Below are positions 1-6,628 of a stretch of DNA of 6,926 nucleotides, piece after piece. Origin of the DNA: Actinomycetota bacterium. GTDB taxonomy: Bacteria; Actinomycetota; Actinomycetes; S36-B12; UBA10799. Each line of letters opens with the position of its first letter. Position 1 is the stretch's first letter. The DNA lies in the NCBI GenBank assembly GCA_030837445.1, contig JAUPKM010000578.1:1-6926 (forward strand). Reading direction: 5' to 3'. The notes beneath the pieces are model-generated. The model did no database searches. It saw nothing but the letters and a program-made list of their open reading frames with translations, and was not told the origin of the DNA. The translations under genes and the position numbers were made by a program.

Positions 1-428
1 CCTCCGAGGTCGCGGTCATCTCCCTCGGCGGCATCGTGTGCTCGCTGAGCGTCCGGGTCGGCGGCTACGAGCTCGACAACGCGATCATCCAGTACGTCAA
101 GAAGGAGTACTCGCTCATGCTGGGCGAGCGCACCGCCGAGGAGATCCGCCGGGCCATCGACGAGCCCGTGCACGCCATCGTCGATGCCGTCAAGGCGACC
201 CTCGACCGGACGCCACCCGAGCTCTCCGGCGACATCATGGACCGCGGCATCGTCCTCACCGGTGGCGGTGCGCTCCTGCGCGGCCTCGACGAGCGCCTGC
301 GTCACGAGACGGGGATGCCCATCCTCATCGCCGATCGCCCGCTCGACTGCGTGGCCCTCGGCTCCGGCAAGTGCGTCGAGGAGTTCGAGGCCCTGCAGCA
401 GGTCCTCATCTCGGAGCCTCGCCGGTAG
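1..428 (+). CDS. mreB: Rod shape-determining protein MreB, C-terminal part (5' end outside window)
   Basis: Actin-like ATPase whose membrane-associated filaments position the lateral-wall synthesis machinery. The reading frame enters the window at base 3 (SEVAVISLGGIV) and ends at TAG 426-428. The ATG at base 36 lies inside the gene and is not its start. Visible family motifs are the EVAVISLGGIV strand, IIQYVKKEYSLMLGERTAEEI, RTPPELSGDIMDRGI, the nucleotide-binding GGGALLRGLDERL near residues 84-96 of the visible part, and the actinobacterial tail GSGKCVEEFEALQQVL. Oddity: after GERTAEEI (bases 123-146) the protein goes straight to RRAIDEPVHAIV. From memory of other MreBs, about 40 residues belong between these, including the GRDLVSGLPKT segment of subdomain IIB. 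The frame stays open, so this is an in-frame deletion, a true variant, or an assembly collapse. The identification is secure; whether this version is functional is not. Confidence 0.93.
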   Translation, partial: SEVAVISLGGIVCSLSVRVGGYELDNAIIQYVKKEYSLMLGERTAEEIRRAIDEPVHAIVDAVKATLDRTPPELSGDIMDRGIVLTGGGALLRGLDERLRHETGMPILIADRPLDCVALGSGKCVEEFEALQQVLISEPRR

Positions 429-470
429 TCGACCCGGATCGCGGGTGCCGGCAGTGCCGTAGCCCGCCAC

Positions 471-476
471 AGGGGA
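471..476 (+). promoter_or_regulatory. Ribosome binding site of mreC
   Basis: AGGGGA ends ten bases before the ATG at 487. It supports that start, because no other purine-rich site lies in the 58-base gap after mreB. Confidence 0.6.
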
Positions 477-486
477 CACTGTTCTT

Positions 487-1530
487 ATGCTGTCGCGCCG
501 AACCCGCATCATCCTCGCGGTCCTCGTGGTGGCATCACTGACGTTCGTCATCCTCGACCTCCGTGGGGGCCAGGGGCCGCTCACCGGGGTGCGCAACGTC
601 GCGGCCAACCTCATCGGCGGCGTCGAGCGGGTAGCCGCAGCGGTCTTCTCTCCGATCACGGGCGCAGGCAGCTGGTGGTCGACGATGCGCGACCAGGCTG
701 GACAGATCGAGACGCTCACGGCGGAGAACGAGAAGCTGCGCGGCGAGGCGCAGACGGTGGCCAACGACCTCGCCCGCGTGAAGGCGCTCGACGGCCTGCT
801 CGGTGTGGCCAGCGTCGGCCAGTACCGGATCGTGCCCGCCGAGGTCATCGCGGTCGGTCCCGCGCAGGACTTCTCGTGGACCGTGACCATCGACGCTGGC
901 AGCTCGGATGGCATCGAGCCGGACATGACGGTGATGAACGGACAGGGACTGGTCGGTCGGGTGCTCAAGACGACCAGCAACACGTCCACGGTGGTCCTAC
1001 TGGTCGACTCGTCGTCCGCAGTCGGTGGCCGCGTCGCCGGCACGGAGGAGATCGGGATCGTCTCGGGGACGGGTCGTCAGGACTCGCTCTCCTTCCAGCT
1101 CCTCGATCCGCAGGCCGACCTCCGCGTGGGTGACGCCCTCGTCACCTTCGGGTCGAAGGGCGGTCGGCCGTTCGCGCCCGGCCTCCCGATCGGCGAGGTG
1201 GTCGAGGTGGGTGGCACGCCAGGCCAGCTCACGCGTGTCGCGACGGTCCGGCCCTACGTCGACGTCTCGACCCTGAGCATCGTCGCGGTGGTGACCAGGC
1301 CTCCGAGGGTCGACCCGCGCGACTCCCTGCTCCCGCGGGCCGGCGTGATCGAGCCGTCGCCGTCACCGGTGCCGCTCGGCGCGGCGGCCTCCGCGACCCC
1401 GTCCGATCCGGCCACCGAAGAACCCGCCGACGAGCCGACGACCTCCCCCTCGGTCCCGGCGATCGAGAAGGAGCAGGCGGCGACCCTGCAGCCCTCGTCG
1501 CCCGGCGGCTCGTCCGGAAGTGACGGCTAG
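487..1530 (+). CDS. mreC: Rod shape-determining protein MreC
   Basis: Bitopic scaffold of the elongasome that links MreB inside the cell to PBP2-RodA outside. The 347-residue product has a short basic N-terminus (MLSRRTR), one membrane helix at about residues 8-23, and a coiled coil at about 66-105 (heptads around QIETLTAENEKLRGEA) typical of MreC dimerisation. The double beta-barrel MreC domain follows at about 115-275, with family features such as AEVIAVGPAQDFSWTVTID, GSSDGIEPDMTVMNGQGLVG, and a closing region PFAPGLPIGEVVEV. From about residue 276 to the end is a Pro/Ser/Thr/Ala/Glu-rich tail of about 70 residues, predicted disordered and outside the membrane. It lies 58 bases after mreB and 20 bases before mreD, so it is probably co-transcribed with both. 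The start is supported by AGGGGA at 471-476. Confidence 0.95.
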   Translation: MLSRRTRIILAVLVVASLTFVILDLRGGQGPLTGVRNVAANLIGGVERVAAAVFSPITGAGSWWSTMRDQAGQIETLTAENEKLRGEAQTVANDLARVKALDGLLGVASVGQYRIVPAEVIAVGPAQDFSWTVTIDAGSSDGIEPDMTVMNGQGLVGRVLKTTSNTSTVVLLVDSSSAVGGRVAGTEEIGIVSGTGRQDSLSFQLLDPQADLRVGDALVTFGSKGGRPFAPGLPIGEVVEVGGTPGQLTRVATVRPYVDVSTLSIVAVVTRPPRVDPRDSLLPRAGVIEPSPSPVPLGAAASATPSDPATEEPADEPTTSPSVPAIEKEQAATLQPSSPGGSSGSDG

Positions 1531-1550
1531 GCACCCATGCCCAGGCACTC

Positions 1551-2069
1551 ATGATCTGGCGCCAGGCCCTCATCGTCGGGCTGTCGGTGTTTGCGGCGGT
1601 CATCGTGGAACTGACCCTGTTGTCGAGGCTGGGCCTTCCCGGGGCGACGCCAGACGTGGTCATCGTGACCGTCGTGGCGATCGCGCTCGCGATGGGACCG
1701 GTGCAGGGCGCGACGGCTGGCTTCGTCGCCGGCGTCCTCGTCGACCTGGCTCCTCCCGCCGACACCCTGCTGGGGGTCAACGCCCTCGTCTACCTCGCGA
1801 TCGGCTTCGTCACAGGCTTCGTCATCGATCCCCGTGATCGGACCGTTCCGGTCGTGATCGCCATTGTGGGCCTGTCGGCGGCGGCCGCCACTCTGGCCAC
1901 GGCGACCCTCGACACACTGCTCGGCAGCGGCCGGGTGTCCTGGGAGCAGATGCCCGGGATGGTGCTGACCAGCGCGCTGTACGCCGTCGTCATGGCTCCG
2001 CTGATTGTCCCGGGGATCGCCTGGGTGGTCCGGCGGGCGACCCCCGAGGTGTCCGTCACGTCGGGGTGA
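1551..2069 (+). CDS. mreD: Rod shape-determining protein MreD
   Basis: Integral membrane partner of MreC in the elongasome. The 172-residue protein is almost entirely hydrophobic, with about five membrane segments near residues 5-25, 35-64, 74-92, 100-122 and 138-162. The stretch AGVLVDLAPPADTLLGVNAL (about 60-79) resembles the conserved DLxPP...LG...L region of actinobacterial MreD. It begins 20 bases after the mreC stop. The ribosome site is weak: only AGG at 1543-1545, five bases before ATG, so translation may depend on coupling to mreC. Another ATG at 1537 is in a different frame. The short sequence is divergent, as is normal for MreD, so the call rests on hydrophobicity, length and position as well as the motif. 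Confidence 0.9.
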   Translation: MIWRQALIVGLSVFAAVIVELTLLSRLGLPGATPDVVIVTVVAIALAMGPVQGATAGFVAGVLVDLAPPADTLLGVNALVYLAIGFVTGFVIDPRDRTVPVVIAIVGLSAAAATLATATLDTLLGSGRVSWEQMPGMVLTSALYAVVMAPLIVPGIAWVVRRATPEVSVTSG

Positions 2070-2107
2070 GGCGCGGATTTTCGGACATTCCACCCAAAAG
2101 GGCTGAC

Positions 2108-2136
2108 GGGAACCAGTGAACCGGCAGATCCGTCGT
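2108..2136 (+). promoter_or_regulatory. Candidate ECF-sigma-type promoter for PBP2-rodA
   Basis: The 137-base gap between mreD and the PBP2 gene contains GGGAACC (2108-2114), a 16-base spacer, and CGTCGT (2131-2136). This fits the GGAAC / CGTC pattern of ECF sigma factors (SigE/SigH/SigW-like groups). Transcription would start near 2143, giving a leader of about 65 bases. In Streptomyces, SigE controls many cell-envelope genes, so a stress-responsive promoter here makes biological sense, but the match is by eye only. The rest of 2070-2206 shows no gene and no clear terminator. Confidence 0.4.
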
Positions 2137-2191
2137 ACCGTCATACCCAGAGCAACCCCGCCCGGCGTCGGCCGGCGGCCATGCGGCATGC

Positions 2192-2199
2192 GAGAGGAG
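2192..2199 (+). promoter_or_regulatory. Ribosome binding site deciding the GTG start of PBP2
   Basis: GAGAGGAG ends seven bases before GTG 2207. The two nearby ATGs at 2181 and 2188 are out of frame with the gene, so the site fixes the GTG as the start. Confidence 0.75.
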
Positions 2200-2206
2200 C
2201 ACCCAG

Positions 2207-4360
2207 GTGAGCGAGCGCTCGAACCTGCGCCTGCTCGTGCTCGCGGTGCTCGTGGCCTCCCTGCTCGGGACCCTCGTCATCCGCACCTTCTACCTTCAGG
2301 TGATGACCGGCGAGACCTACCGGGCGGCCGCGGAGAACAACACGGTCCGTGAGGCCGTCGAGCCCGCGGTGCGGGGCCTCATCCTGGACCAGGCGGGGCG
2401 CCCTCTCGTCTCCAACCGCACATCGGTCGTGGTCACCGTGGATCGACAGACCCTGAAGAAGGAGAAGGACGAGGGTGCCGCCGTCATCGAGCGCCTTGCG
2501 AAGATCCTGGAAATGCCGGCCGAGAAGATCACCGAGCGGTTGGCCAACTGCGGCACGGATGGCGCCAAGCCTCCCCCCGTCTGCTGGAACGGCTCGAACT
2601 ACCAGCCGATTCCGGTCGCGACAGACGTGGACACCCAGACCGCGCTCACCATCATGGAGCGGCGATCTGACTTCCCCGGAATCTCCGCCAAGCTGCAGGC
2701 CGTCCGCGAGTACCCGTCCCCGTTCAACGTCAACGCCGCCCATCTGCTCGGCTACCTCGGCCCCGTCACCGAGGAGCAGATCCAGGCACAAGGCGATTCG
2801 CAGGAGGTCGACCGGCTCCGCATCACCGACGTCGTCGGGCGCACGGGCCTCGAGAGGGAGTACGACGCCGAGCTTCGGGGAAGCCCTGGCATCACGGCAC
2901 TGGCCGTCGACACCGCAGGGCAGGTCACCGGCACTCTGGCAAGCAAGCCCCCCGCCGCCGGCGACTACGTGATCACGTCCTTGGACGCCCATCTGCAGTC
3001 GGTCGTCGAGAGGCAGTTGGTCGCTGCGGTCGAGCGGGCGAGGAGCCAGGGCTATCCGGGCAAGTCCGGGGCGGCCGTGGTCGTCGACGTCCGCACGGGA
3101 CAGGTGCTGGCCATGGCCAGCTACCCGACGTACGACCCGTCCATCTGGATCGGGGGCGTCACGAAGAAGCAGTACAGGGCACTCATCGGCAGCGAGGCCC
3201 TGTCGTCGAACGCCTATCAGGGCCTGTTCGCTCCCGGCTCGACATTCAAGGTGATCAGCACGGCGGCTGCCGGCAAGGAGGGCTACAGCCTCTACGGCGA
3301 CTATTCGTGCCCCAGCCAGGTCAAGGTCGGCGGGCAGACCTTCCGCAACTTCGAGTCCTCGGCCTACGGGCGCATCAGCCTGCAGCGCGCCATCGAGGTC
3401 TCCTGCAACACCGTCTTCTACGGGCTGGCCGAGCGCATGTGGCTCGCGGCCGGCGGCCCCGAGGCGGACCGGGAGTCGGCCGACCCCGTCGCCGAGACGG
3501 CCAAGCTGTTCGGGCTCGGGTCGGCCACCGGCATCGACCTCCCGGGCGAGGCGGTGGGCCGCGTTTCGAGCCGCGCCTTCAAGGCCGACAACTGGGAGGC
3601 CATGAAGGACACGTGGTGCGCCAACGCCGCGGCGGGCTACCCGGAGACCCGCAAGACCGACCCGAAGCTGGCCGACTACTACACGGCCCTCGACAAGGAG
3701 AACTGCACGGACGGCTACCAGTGGCGTGCAGGCGACGCCCTGAACGCCGTCATCGGTCAGGGTGACACGGCAGTCACGCCGCTGCAGATGGCGATGGTCT
3801 ACGCGGCGGTCGCAAACGGCGGCAAGCTGTACCAGCCACAGGTGGCCAAGGCCATCGTCAGCGCGTCCGGCAAGGTCGTCAAGGAGTTCCGGCCCGTGCT
3901 GAAGTCGCAGGTGACCGTTCCCAAGACGACCATGACGTTCCTGCGGCGCACGCTTCCGGGCGTGACCACGAACGGCTCGGGCGAGACCCCGTTCCAGGGC
4001 TTCCCGCTCGACCAGATCCCCGTGGCGTCCAAGACCGGCTCGGCGCAGGTCACGGGAAGCGACGTGTCCACCTCGTGGTTCGCGTCGTACGCGCCGGCCA
4101 ACAAGCCGCGATACGCGGTGATCATGATGGTCACAGAGGGCGGCACGGGCTCGAAGACATCCGGCCCCAGCGTCCGGCGGATCTATGAGTCGCTCTTCGG
4201 TGTGACCAACGGGGTCGTCGACCCGAGCAGGAGCGTCCTCATCGGCGGGGAGCCGCAGACGGCGCTGCCGGTCGTCGCGTCCGACGGAACGATCACCGGT
4301 CCCACCGGGAAGAAGGCCGGCGTCGTCTCGGCGCGCACTGAGTCAGGGGCGGGCCGATGA
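2207..4360 (+). CDS. mrdA: Penicillin-binding protein 2 (class B, elongasome transpeptidase)
   Basis: Membrane-anchored DD-transpeptidase that cross-links peptidoglycan made by RodA. The 717-residue product has an N-terminal membrane helix at about 7-25 and a pedestal (PBP dimer) domain at about 45-235, including the R56-G57 motif in PAVRGLILDQAGRPL. The transpeptidase domain spans about 260-670. All three active-site motifs are present: STFK at 345-348 (Ser345 nucleophile), SCN at 399-401, and KTG at 609-611. The SxN-KTG distance (209 residues) is longer than in E. coli PBP2 because of an insert around 460-510 (DTWCANAAAGYPE ... KENCTDGYQW) that I recall from other actinobacterial PBP2s. All six cysteines (115/126, 368/400, 471/500) fall in local pairs on the extracellular side. 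The last about 45 residues are polar tail. The GTG start is supported by GAGAGGAG, and the gene overlaps rodA by four bases. Confidence 0.95.
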   Translation: MSERSNLRLLVLAVLVASLLGTLVIRTFYLQVMTGETYRAAAENNTVREAVEPAVRGLILDQAGRPLVSNRTSVVVTVDRQTLKKEKDEGAAVIERLAKILEMPAEKITERLANCGTDGAKPPPVCWNGSNYQPIPVATDVDTQTALTIMERRSDFPGISAKLQAVREYPSPFNVNAAHLLGYLGPVTEEQIQAQGDSQEVDRLRITDVVGRTGLEREYDAELRGSPGITALAVDTAGQVTGTLASKPPAAGDYVITSLDAHLQSVVERQLVAAVERARSQGYPGKSGAAVVVDVRTGQVLAMASYPTYDPSIWIGGVTKKQYRALIGSEALSSNAYQGLFAPGSTFKVISTAAAGKEGYSLYGDYSCPSQVKVGGQTFRNFESSAYGRISLQRAIEVSCNTVFYGLAERMWLAAGGPEADRESADPVAETAKLFGLGSATGIDLPGEAVGRVSSRAFKADNWEAMKDTWCANAAAGYPETRKTDPKLADYYTALDKENCTDGYQWRAGDALNAVIGQGDTAVTPLQMAMVYAAVANGGKLYQPQVAKAIVSASGKVVKEFRPVLKSQVTVPKTTMTFLRRTLPGVTTNGSGETPFQGFPLDQIPVASKTGSAQVTGSDVSTSWFASYAPANKPRYAVIMMVTEGGTGSKTSGPSVRRIYESLFGVTNGVVDPSRSVLIGGEPQTALPVVASDGTITGPTGKKAGVVSARTESGAGR
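4345..4349 (+). promoter_or_regulatory. Ribosome binding site of rodA inside the end of the PBP2 gene
   Basis: AGGGG lies seven bases before ATG 4357, within the last codons of the PBP2 gene. Together with the ATGA start/stop overlap it supports this start and translational coupling. Confidence 0.55.
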
Positions 4361-5535
4361 GTGTCATCTTCACCACCCGCGCCTCGGCTCGGCCGTTCCA
4401 GCGCGGATCGGGTGGCGGGTACTGGCGTGACCTCGACTGGATCCTCCTCATCGCCGCCCTTGCGGTCACCCTGTTCGGCTCCATGCTCGTCTGGTCGGCC
4501 AGCAAGGCGGACATGGCCTCGGAGAGCGATCCGCAGTCCTACCTGAAGCGCCATCTCATCAACGTCGTGATCGGCATCGCCCTCGGCTTCCTCGCCTCGC
4601 GGCTGGACTACCGCTGGCTGCGCGCCTACACCCCGATCATCTACGGCATCTCTCTCTTCCTGCTGTTCCTGCCGTTCGTGCCCGGTGTGGGGGCCCGCAT
4701 CGCCGGAGCACGTGCATGGATCGACCTCCCCGGGGGCATGACCGTGCAGCCGTCGGAGTTCGCGAAGGTGGCCGTCATCCTGATGATGGCCGTGCTGCTC
4801 TCGGAGAAGCGCGACGTCGGCAGTGAGCCCCGTGACCGCGACGTGCTCCTGTCGCTGGGCGTCGCCATCCTCCCGATCCTCGTCATCCTCGTGCAGAACG
4901 ACACGGGAACCGTCCTCATCCTGGCCGCTGTCGCACTGTCGATCATCGCCGTGTCCGGGGCACGCACGCGATGGGTGGTCGGGCTGATCGGTGGCGGGGC
5001 GATCTCGATCATGCTGGCAATCCAGCTCGGACTCCTGAAGGAGTACCAGGTCCAGAGGCTCACCTCCTTCATCAACCCGGGCGCCGACGTCAGCGCTGCG
5101 GCCTACAACGCCAATCAGGCGAGGATCGCGATCGGCGGTGGCGGCTGGTTCGGCTACGGCCTGTTCCAGGGGCCGCAGACCCAGGGCAAGTTCGTGCCCG
5201 TCAACGAGAGCGACTTCATCTTCACCGTGGCGGGGGAGGAACTTGGCTTCGTCGGCGCACTGGTGCTGATCCTGCTGCTGGCCATCGTGCTCTGGCGGGC
5301 GGTGATGATCGCGTATCGGGCCGACGACCTGTACGGGCGCCTCGTCGCGACTGGCATCGTTGCGTGGCTGGCCTTCCAGATGTTCGAGAACGTGGGCATG
5401 TCCCTGGGGATCATGCCCATCACGGGGATTCCCCTGCCCATGGTGTCGGCCGGAGGCACGTCGATGATGGCCACGTGGATAGCGATCGGCCTGCTGCAGA
5501 ACGTACGCCTGCATGCGGTGCGCGCCGGGGCCTAG
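4357..5535 (+). CDS. rodA: Peptidoglycan glycosyltransferase RodA (SEDS family)
   Basis: SEDS-family polymerase that builds glycan strands from lipid II together with PBP2 in the elongasome. The 392-residue protein has a cytoplasmic N-terminus of about 27 residues and then about ten membrane helices. Family motifs are GARAWIDLPGG and QPSEFAK (131-137), the DxGT motif as QNDTGT (180-185), the large extracellular loop ending NESDFIFTVAGEELGFVG, and the closing MPITGIPLPMVSAGGTSMM. Asp286 in ESDFIF corresponds to the catalytic Asp of characterised RodA proteins (by motif position). Position 181 is Asn where I recall Pro in most relatives (QPDLGT), a minor difference. FtsW is the alternative family member, but adjacency to mreBCD and the PBP2 overlap favour RodA. 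No gene follows on this strand until the radical SAM gene at 6722. Confidence 0.95.
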   Translation: MSVIFTTRASARPFQRGSGGGYWRDLDWILLIAALAVTLFGSMLVWSASKADMASESDPQSYLKRHLINVVIGIALGFLASRLDYRWLRAYTPIIYGISLFLLFLPFVPGVGARIAGARAWIDLPGGMTVQPSEFAKVAVILMMAVLLSEKRDVGSEPRDRDVLLSLGVAILPILVILVQNDTGTVLILAAVALSIIAVSGARTRWVVGLIGGGAISIMLAIQLGLLKEYQVQRLTSFINPGADVSAAAYNANQARIAIGGGGWFGYGLFQGPQTQGKFVPVNESDFIFTVAGEELGFVGALVLILLLAIVLWRAVMIAYRADDLYGRLVATGIVAWLAFQMFENVGMSLGIMPITGIPLPMVSAGGTSMMATWIAIGLLQNVRLHAVRAGA

Positions 5536-5548
5536 CCCACTCACCCAT

Positions 5549-5597
5549 CTTGAGTTTGGCGGCGTCGCTCGGCGTCGCGACCGCCGCAAGGCTCAAG
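5549..5597 (+). terminator. Long hairpin after rodA, likely bidirectional terminator
   Basis: Bases 5549-5564 pair with 5582-5597: 15 of 16 positions pair if two G-T wobbles are counted. The stem can extend inward through GTCGC 5564-5568 and GCGAC 5577-5581 with a one-base bulge, leaving a loop of about eight bases. It begins 14 bases after the rodA stop and lies between two convergent genes. There is no T tract, which is common in actinobacterial terminators. The outer arms are also part of a repeat found again at 6629. Confidence 0.6.
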
Positions 5598-5606
5598 GCC
5601 GATTCG
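5549..5606 (+). repeat. Palindromic repeat, copy 1
   Basis: Shares CTTGAGTTTGGCGG (5549-5562) and GGCCGATTCG (5597-5606) with copy 2 at 6629-6677. Both copies have the same orientation, and each closes its palindrome with CTCAAGG. Block spacing differs (48 versus 26 bases), so they are related elements rather than identical copies. Its right arm supplies TGA (complement of 5593-5595), the next in-frame stop for the neighbouring - strand gene. Confidence 0.6.
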
Positions 5607-5676
5607 GGCGCCACCCAGTCTTGGCGAGCGCGGATCGAAGCACAGTCGGGACAGCAGCTGCTGCCAGCGTGTCCTC
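5593..5676 (-). pseudogene. Probable detached C-terminal end of the AbiEi/DUF559-like gene
   Basis: Directly beyond the TGA (5677-5679) the same frame stays open for 27 codons, reading EDTLAAAAVPTVLRSALAKT then GWRPNRP, to a TGA at 5593-5595. Relatives of this family typically continue after the VIRF strand with a Trp/Asp-containing turn, an alpha helix ending in an Ala/Leu-rich stretch, and often a GW-like end. Reading the TGA as TGG (Trp) would give RFAWEDTL, which fits that pattern. I infer a nonsense change (or sequencing error) that cuts the last about 28 residues. No start codon with a ribosome site serves this piece on its own. Confidence 0.5.
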
Positions 5677-6558
5677 TCACGCGAAGCGGATGACGCTCCT
5701 TACTCCCGCGTTGAGAAAGGCGTTCTGACGCCGACGATCATGAAGAAGTGCCTGGGGCAACTCATGCACGCTCGCGCCGTCTGCCTCCACAATCAGCCAC
5801 GTCCCATCGGGGAGCCGGTAGCCCATGTCTCCATACCCGAGCAGGATGCCGGCCTCGTCGAGGACAGGGACCTGCAGGGCATCGGGTGCCCAACCACCTT
5901 CGCTGGCACGCAGTCGGACGCGGGTCTCGAGCGGGGACTGGGCGCCAAGCCTTCCTTCGCTCAGGTGCCTCCTTCCCGTGACGCAATGCACGCGGCGACG
6001 CATGAGTGAGGCAACCGTGAGCACGTCCTCGGGCAAGGCCAGGCCAAGGTGCAGCGCCGAATCCAAGCTCGCTACCGCCTGCATGCGTGGGAGGAGACGC
6101 ATGAGGTCTGCCAGTGTGCGCGCGACCGTCGTGACGGTGAGTCCGCCCACCGTGCAGCGCTGCTCGTCGGGAATGGCCCAGAAGTGGAGCTCGATGCCCG
6201 AACGCTGCCGCTTCTCAAGCCCGGGTGGGACCGACACTTGGGGCACGCGCGGGCCAAGCGGCCCCTGAATCCCGTGGATGCGTGCTGCTGAAGCGAGTAC
6301 GAGTGTTGACTCCGGTCCCAGATGCAGTTGGGCGGCGCGTTCACTCCGGAGCTGATCGGTTCCGGCGGCCTCCGGCACCAGGTACACGCCTCGGTGTACG
6401 CGATGCGCCCGGCCAGCGAGGACGTCACCGTGAAGGGCGTCGCGAGCAGCCCCTGCGGCGAGGGCCTCTGACATCGTGATCAGCCCGGCCCGACGGGCGG
6501 CAACGTCTCGGACATGGCGATCGATCTCACGCATGCGCAAACCATGCGGATCTGCCAA
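5677..6558 (-). CDS. AbiEi-like / DUF559 endonuclease-domain protein, apparently C-terminally truncated
   Basis: An accessory protein of 293 residues with two recognisable parts. The N-terminal part resembles the AbiEi antitoxin family: helix-turn-helix region about 15-60 (ARRAGLITMSEALAAG, HRVHRGVYLVP), LASAARIHGI at 88-97, and VARTLADL at 145-152. The C-terminal part (about 205-293) resembles DUF559/Vsr-like nuclease folds: SPLETRVRL with Glu211, GYGDMGY with Asp244, VEADG with Glu258, His265, and DRRRQNAFLNAGVRSVIRF. These acidic residues sit where PD-(D/E)XK-type enzymes keep theirs, but activity is unproven. No AbiEii toxin or methylase lies nearby. Codon use looks less GC-biased than in the mre genes, and the gene interrupts an otherwise conserved locus, which suggests transfer. 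The start is TTG 6558, with GGAGGAG 12 bases upstream; ATG 6534 (Met9) is the alternative. The stop at 5677 looks premature. Confidence 0.75.
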   Translation of the reverse strand: MADPHGLRMREIDRHVRDVAARRAGLITMSEALAAGAARDALHGDVLAGRAHRVHRGVYLVPEAAGTDQLRSERAAQLHLGPESTLVLASAARIHGIQGPLGPRVPQVSVPPGLEKRQRSGIELHFWAIPDEQRCTVGGLTVTTVARTLADLMRLLPRMQAVASLDSALHLGLALPEDVLTVASLMRRRVHCVTGRRHLSEGRLGAQSPLETRVRLRASEGGWAPDALQVPVLDEAGILLGYGDMGYRLPDGTWLIVEADGASVHELPQALLHDRRRQNAFLNAGVRSVIRFA

Positions 6559-6570
6559 GCGGCGGGCTCG

Positions 6571-6577
6571 CTCCTCC
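6571..6577 (-). promoter_or_regulatory. Ribosome binding site of the AbiEi-like gene
   Basis: GGAGGAG on the - strand ends 12 bases before TTG 6558, somewhat long spacing. It would be 36 bases from the alternative ATG 6534, so it favours the TTG. Confidence 0.5.
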
Positions 6578-6596
6578 GGCCGTCTGTGGCCGCCAG

Positions 6597-6624
6597 ACCG
6601 TACGTGTTCCGCCTGTGCAGTCGG
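6597..6624 (-). promoter_or_regulatory. Possible promoter of the AbiEi-like gene
   Basis: On the - strand, CCGACT (6624-6619), a 16-base spacer and TACGGT (6602-6597) loosely match -35 TTGACT and -10 TAnnnT. Transcription would begin about 30 bases before the start codon. The palindrome at 6629-6677 sits just upstream. The match is weak. Confidence 0.25.
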
Positions 6625-6628
6625 CCTG

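Noticed and set aside
36..428. A short MreB-like protein starting at ATG 36
   Set aside because: The frame is open and conserved upstream of 36 to the window edge (SEVAVISLGG), so it is the tail of a full-length gene.
2168..2179. GC-rich inverted repeat near GTCGGCCGGCGGCC as a terminator or riboswitch before the PBP2 gene
   Set aside because: The self-complementary stretch is short and expected by chance at this GC content, with no conserved riboswitch core and no T tract.
1527..2189. 220-residue open frame on the - strand across mreD and the following gap
   Set aside because: Shadow of mreD with Arg/Gly/Asp-rich composition and no family resemblance.
4183..5589. 468-residue open frame on the - strand opposite rodA and the end of the PBP2 gene
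   Set aside because: It is antisense to two well-identified genes, is rich in His/Asp/Gly/Arg as expected from GC-rich shadow frames, and has no recognisable motif.
5740..6009. Small + strand frames opposite the AbiEi-like gene
   Set aside because: They are shadows of the - strand gene. They lack a ribosome site and recognisable motifs.
5677..6558. Complete type IV AbiE toxin-antitoxin operon
   Set aside because: Only the AbiEi-like half is seen. No AbiEii nucleotidyltransferase gene lies on either side, and the C-terminus is DUF559-like, so calling a full toxin-antitoxin pair is not supported.
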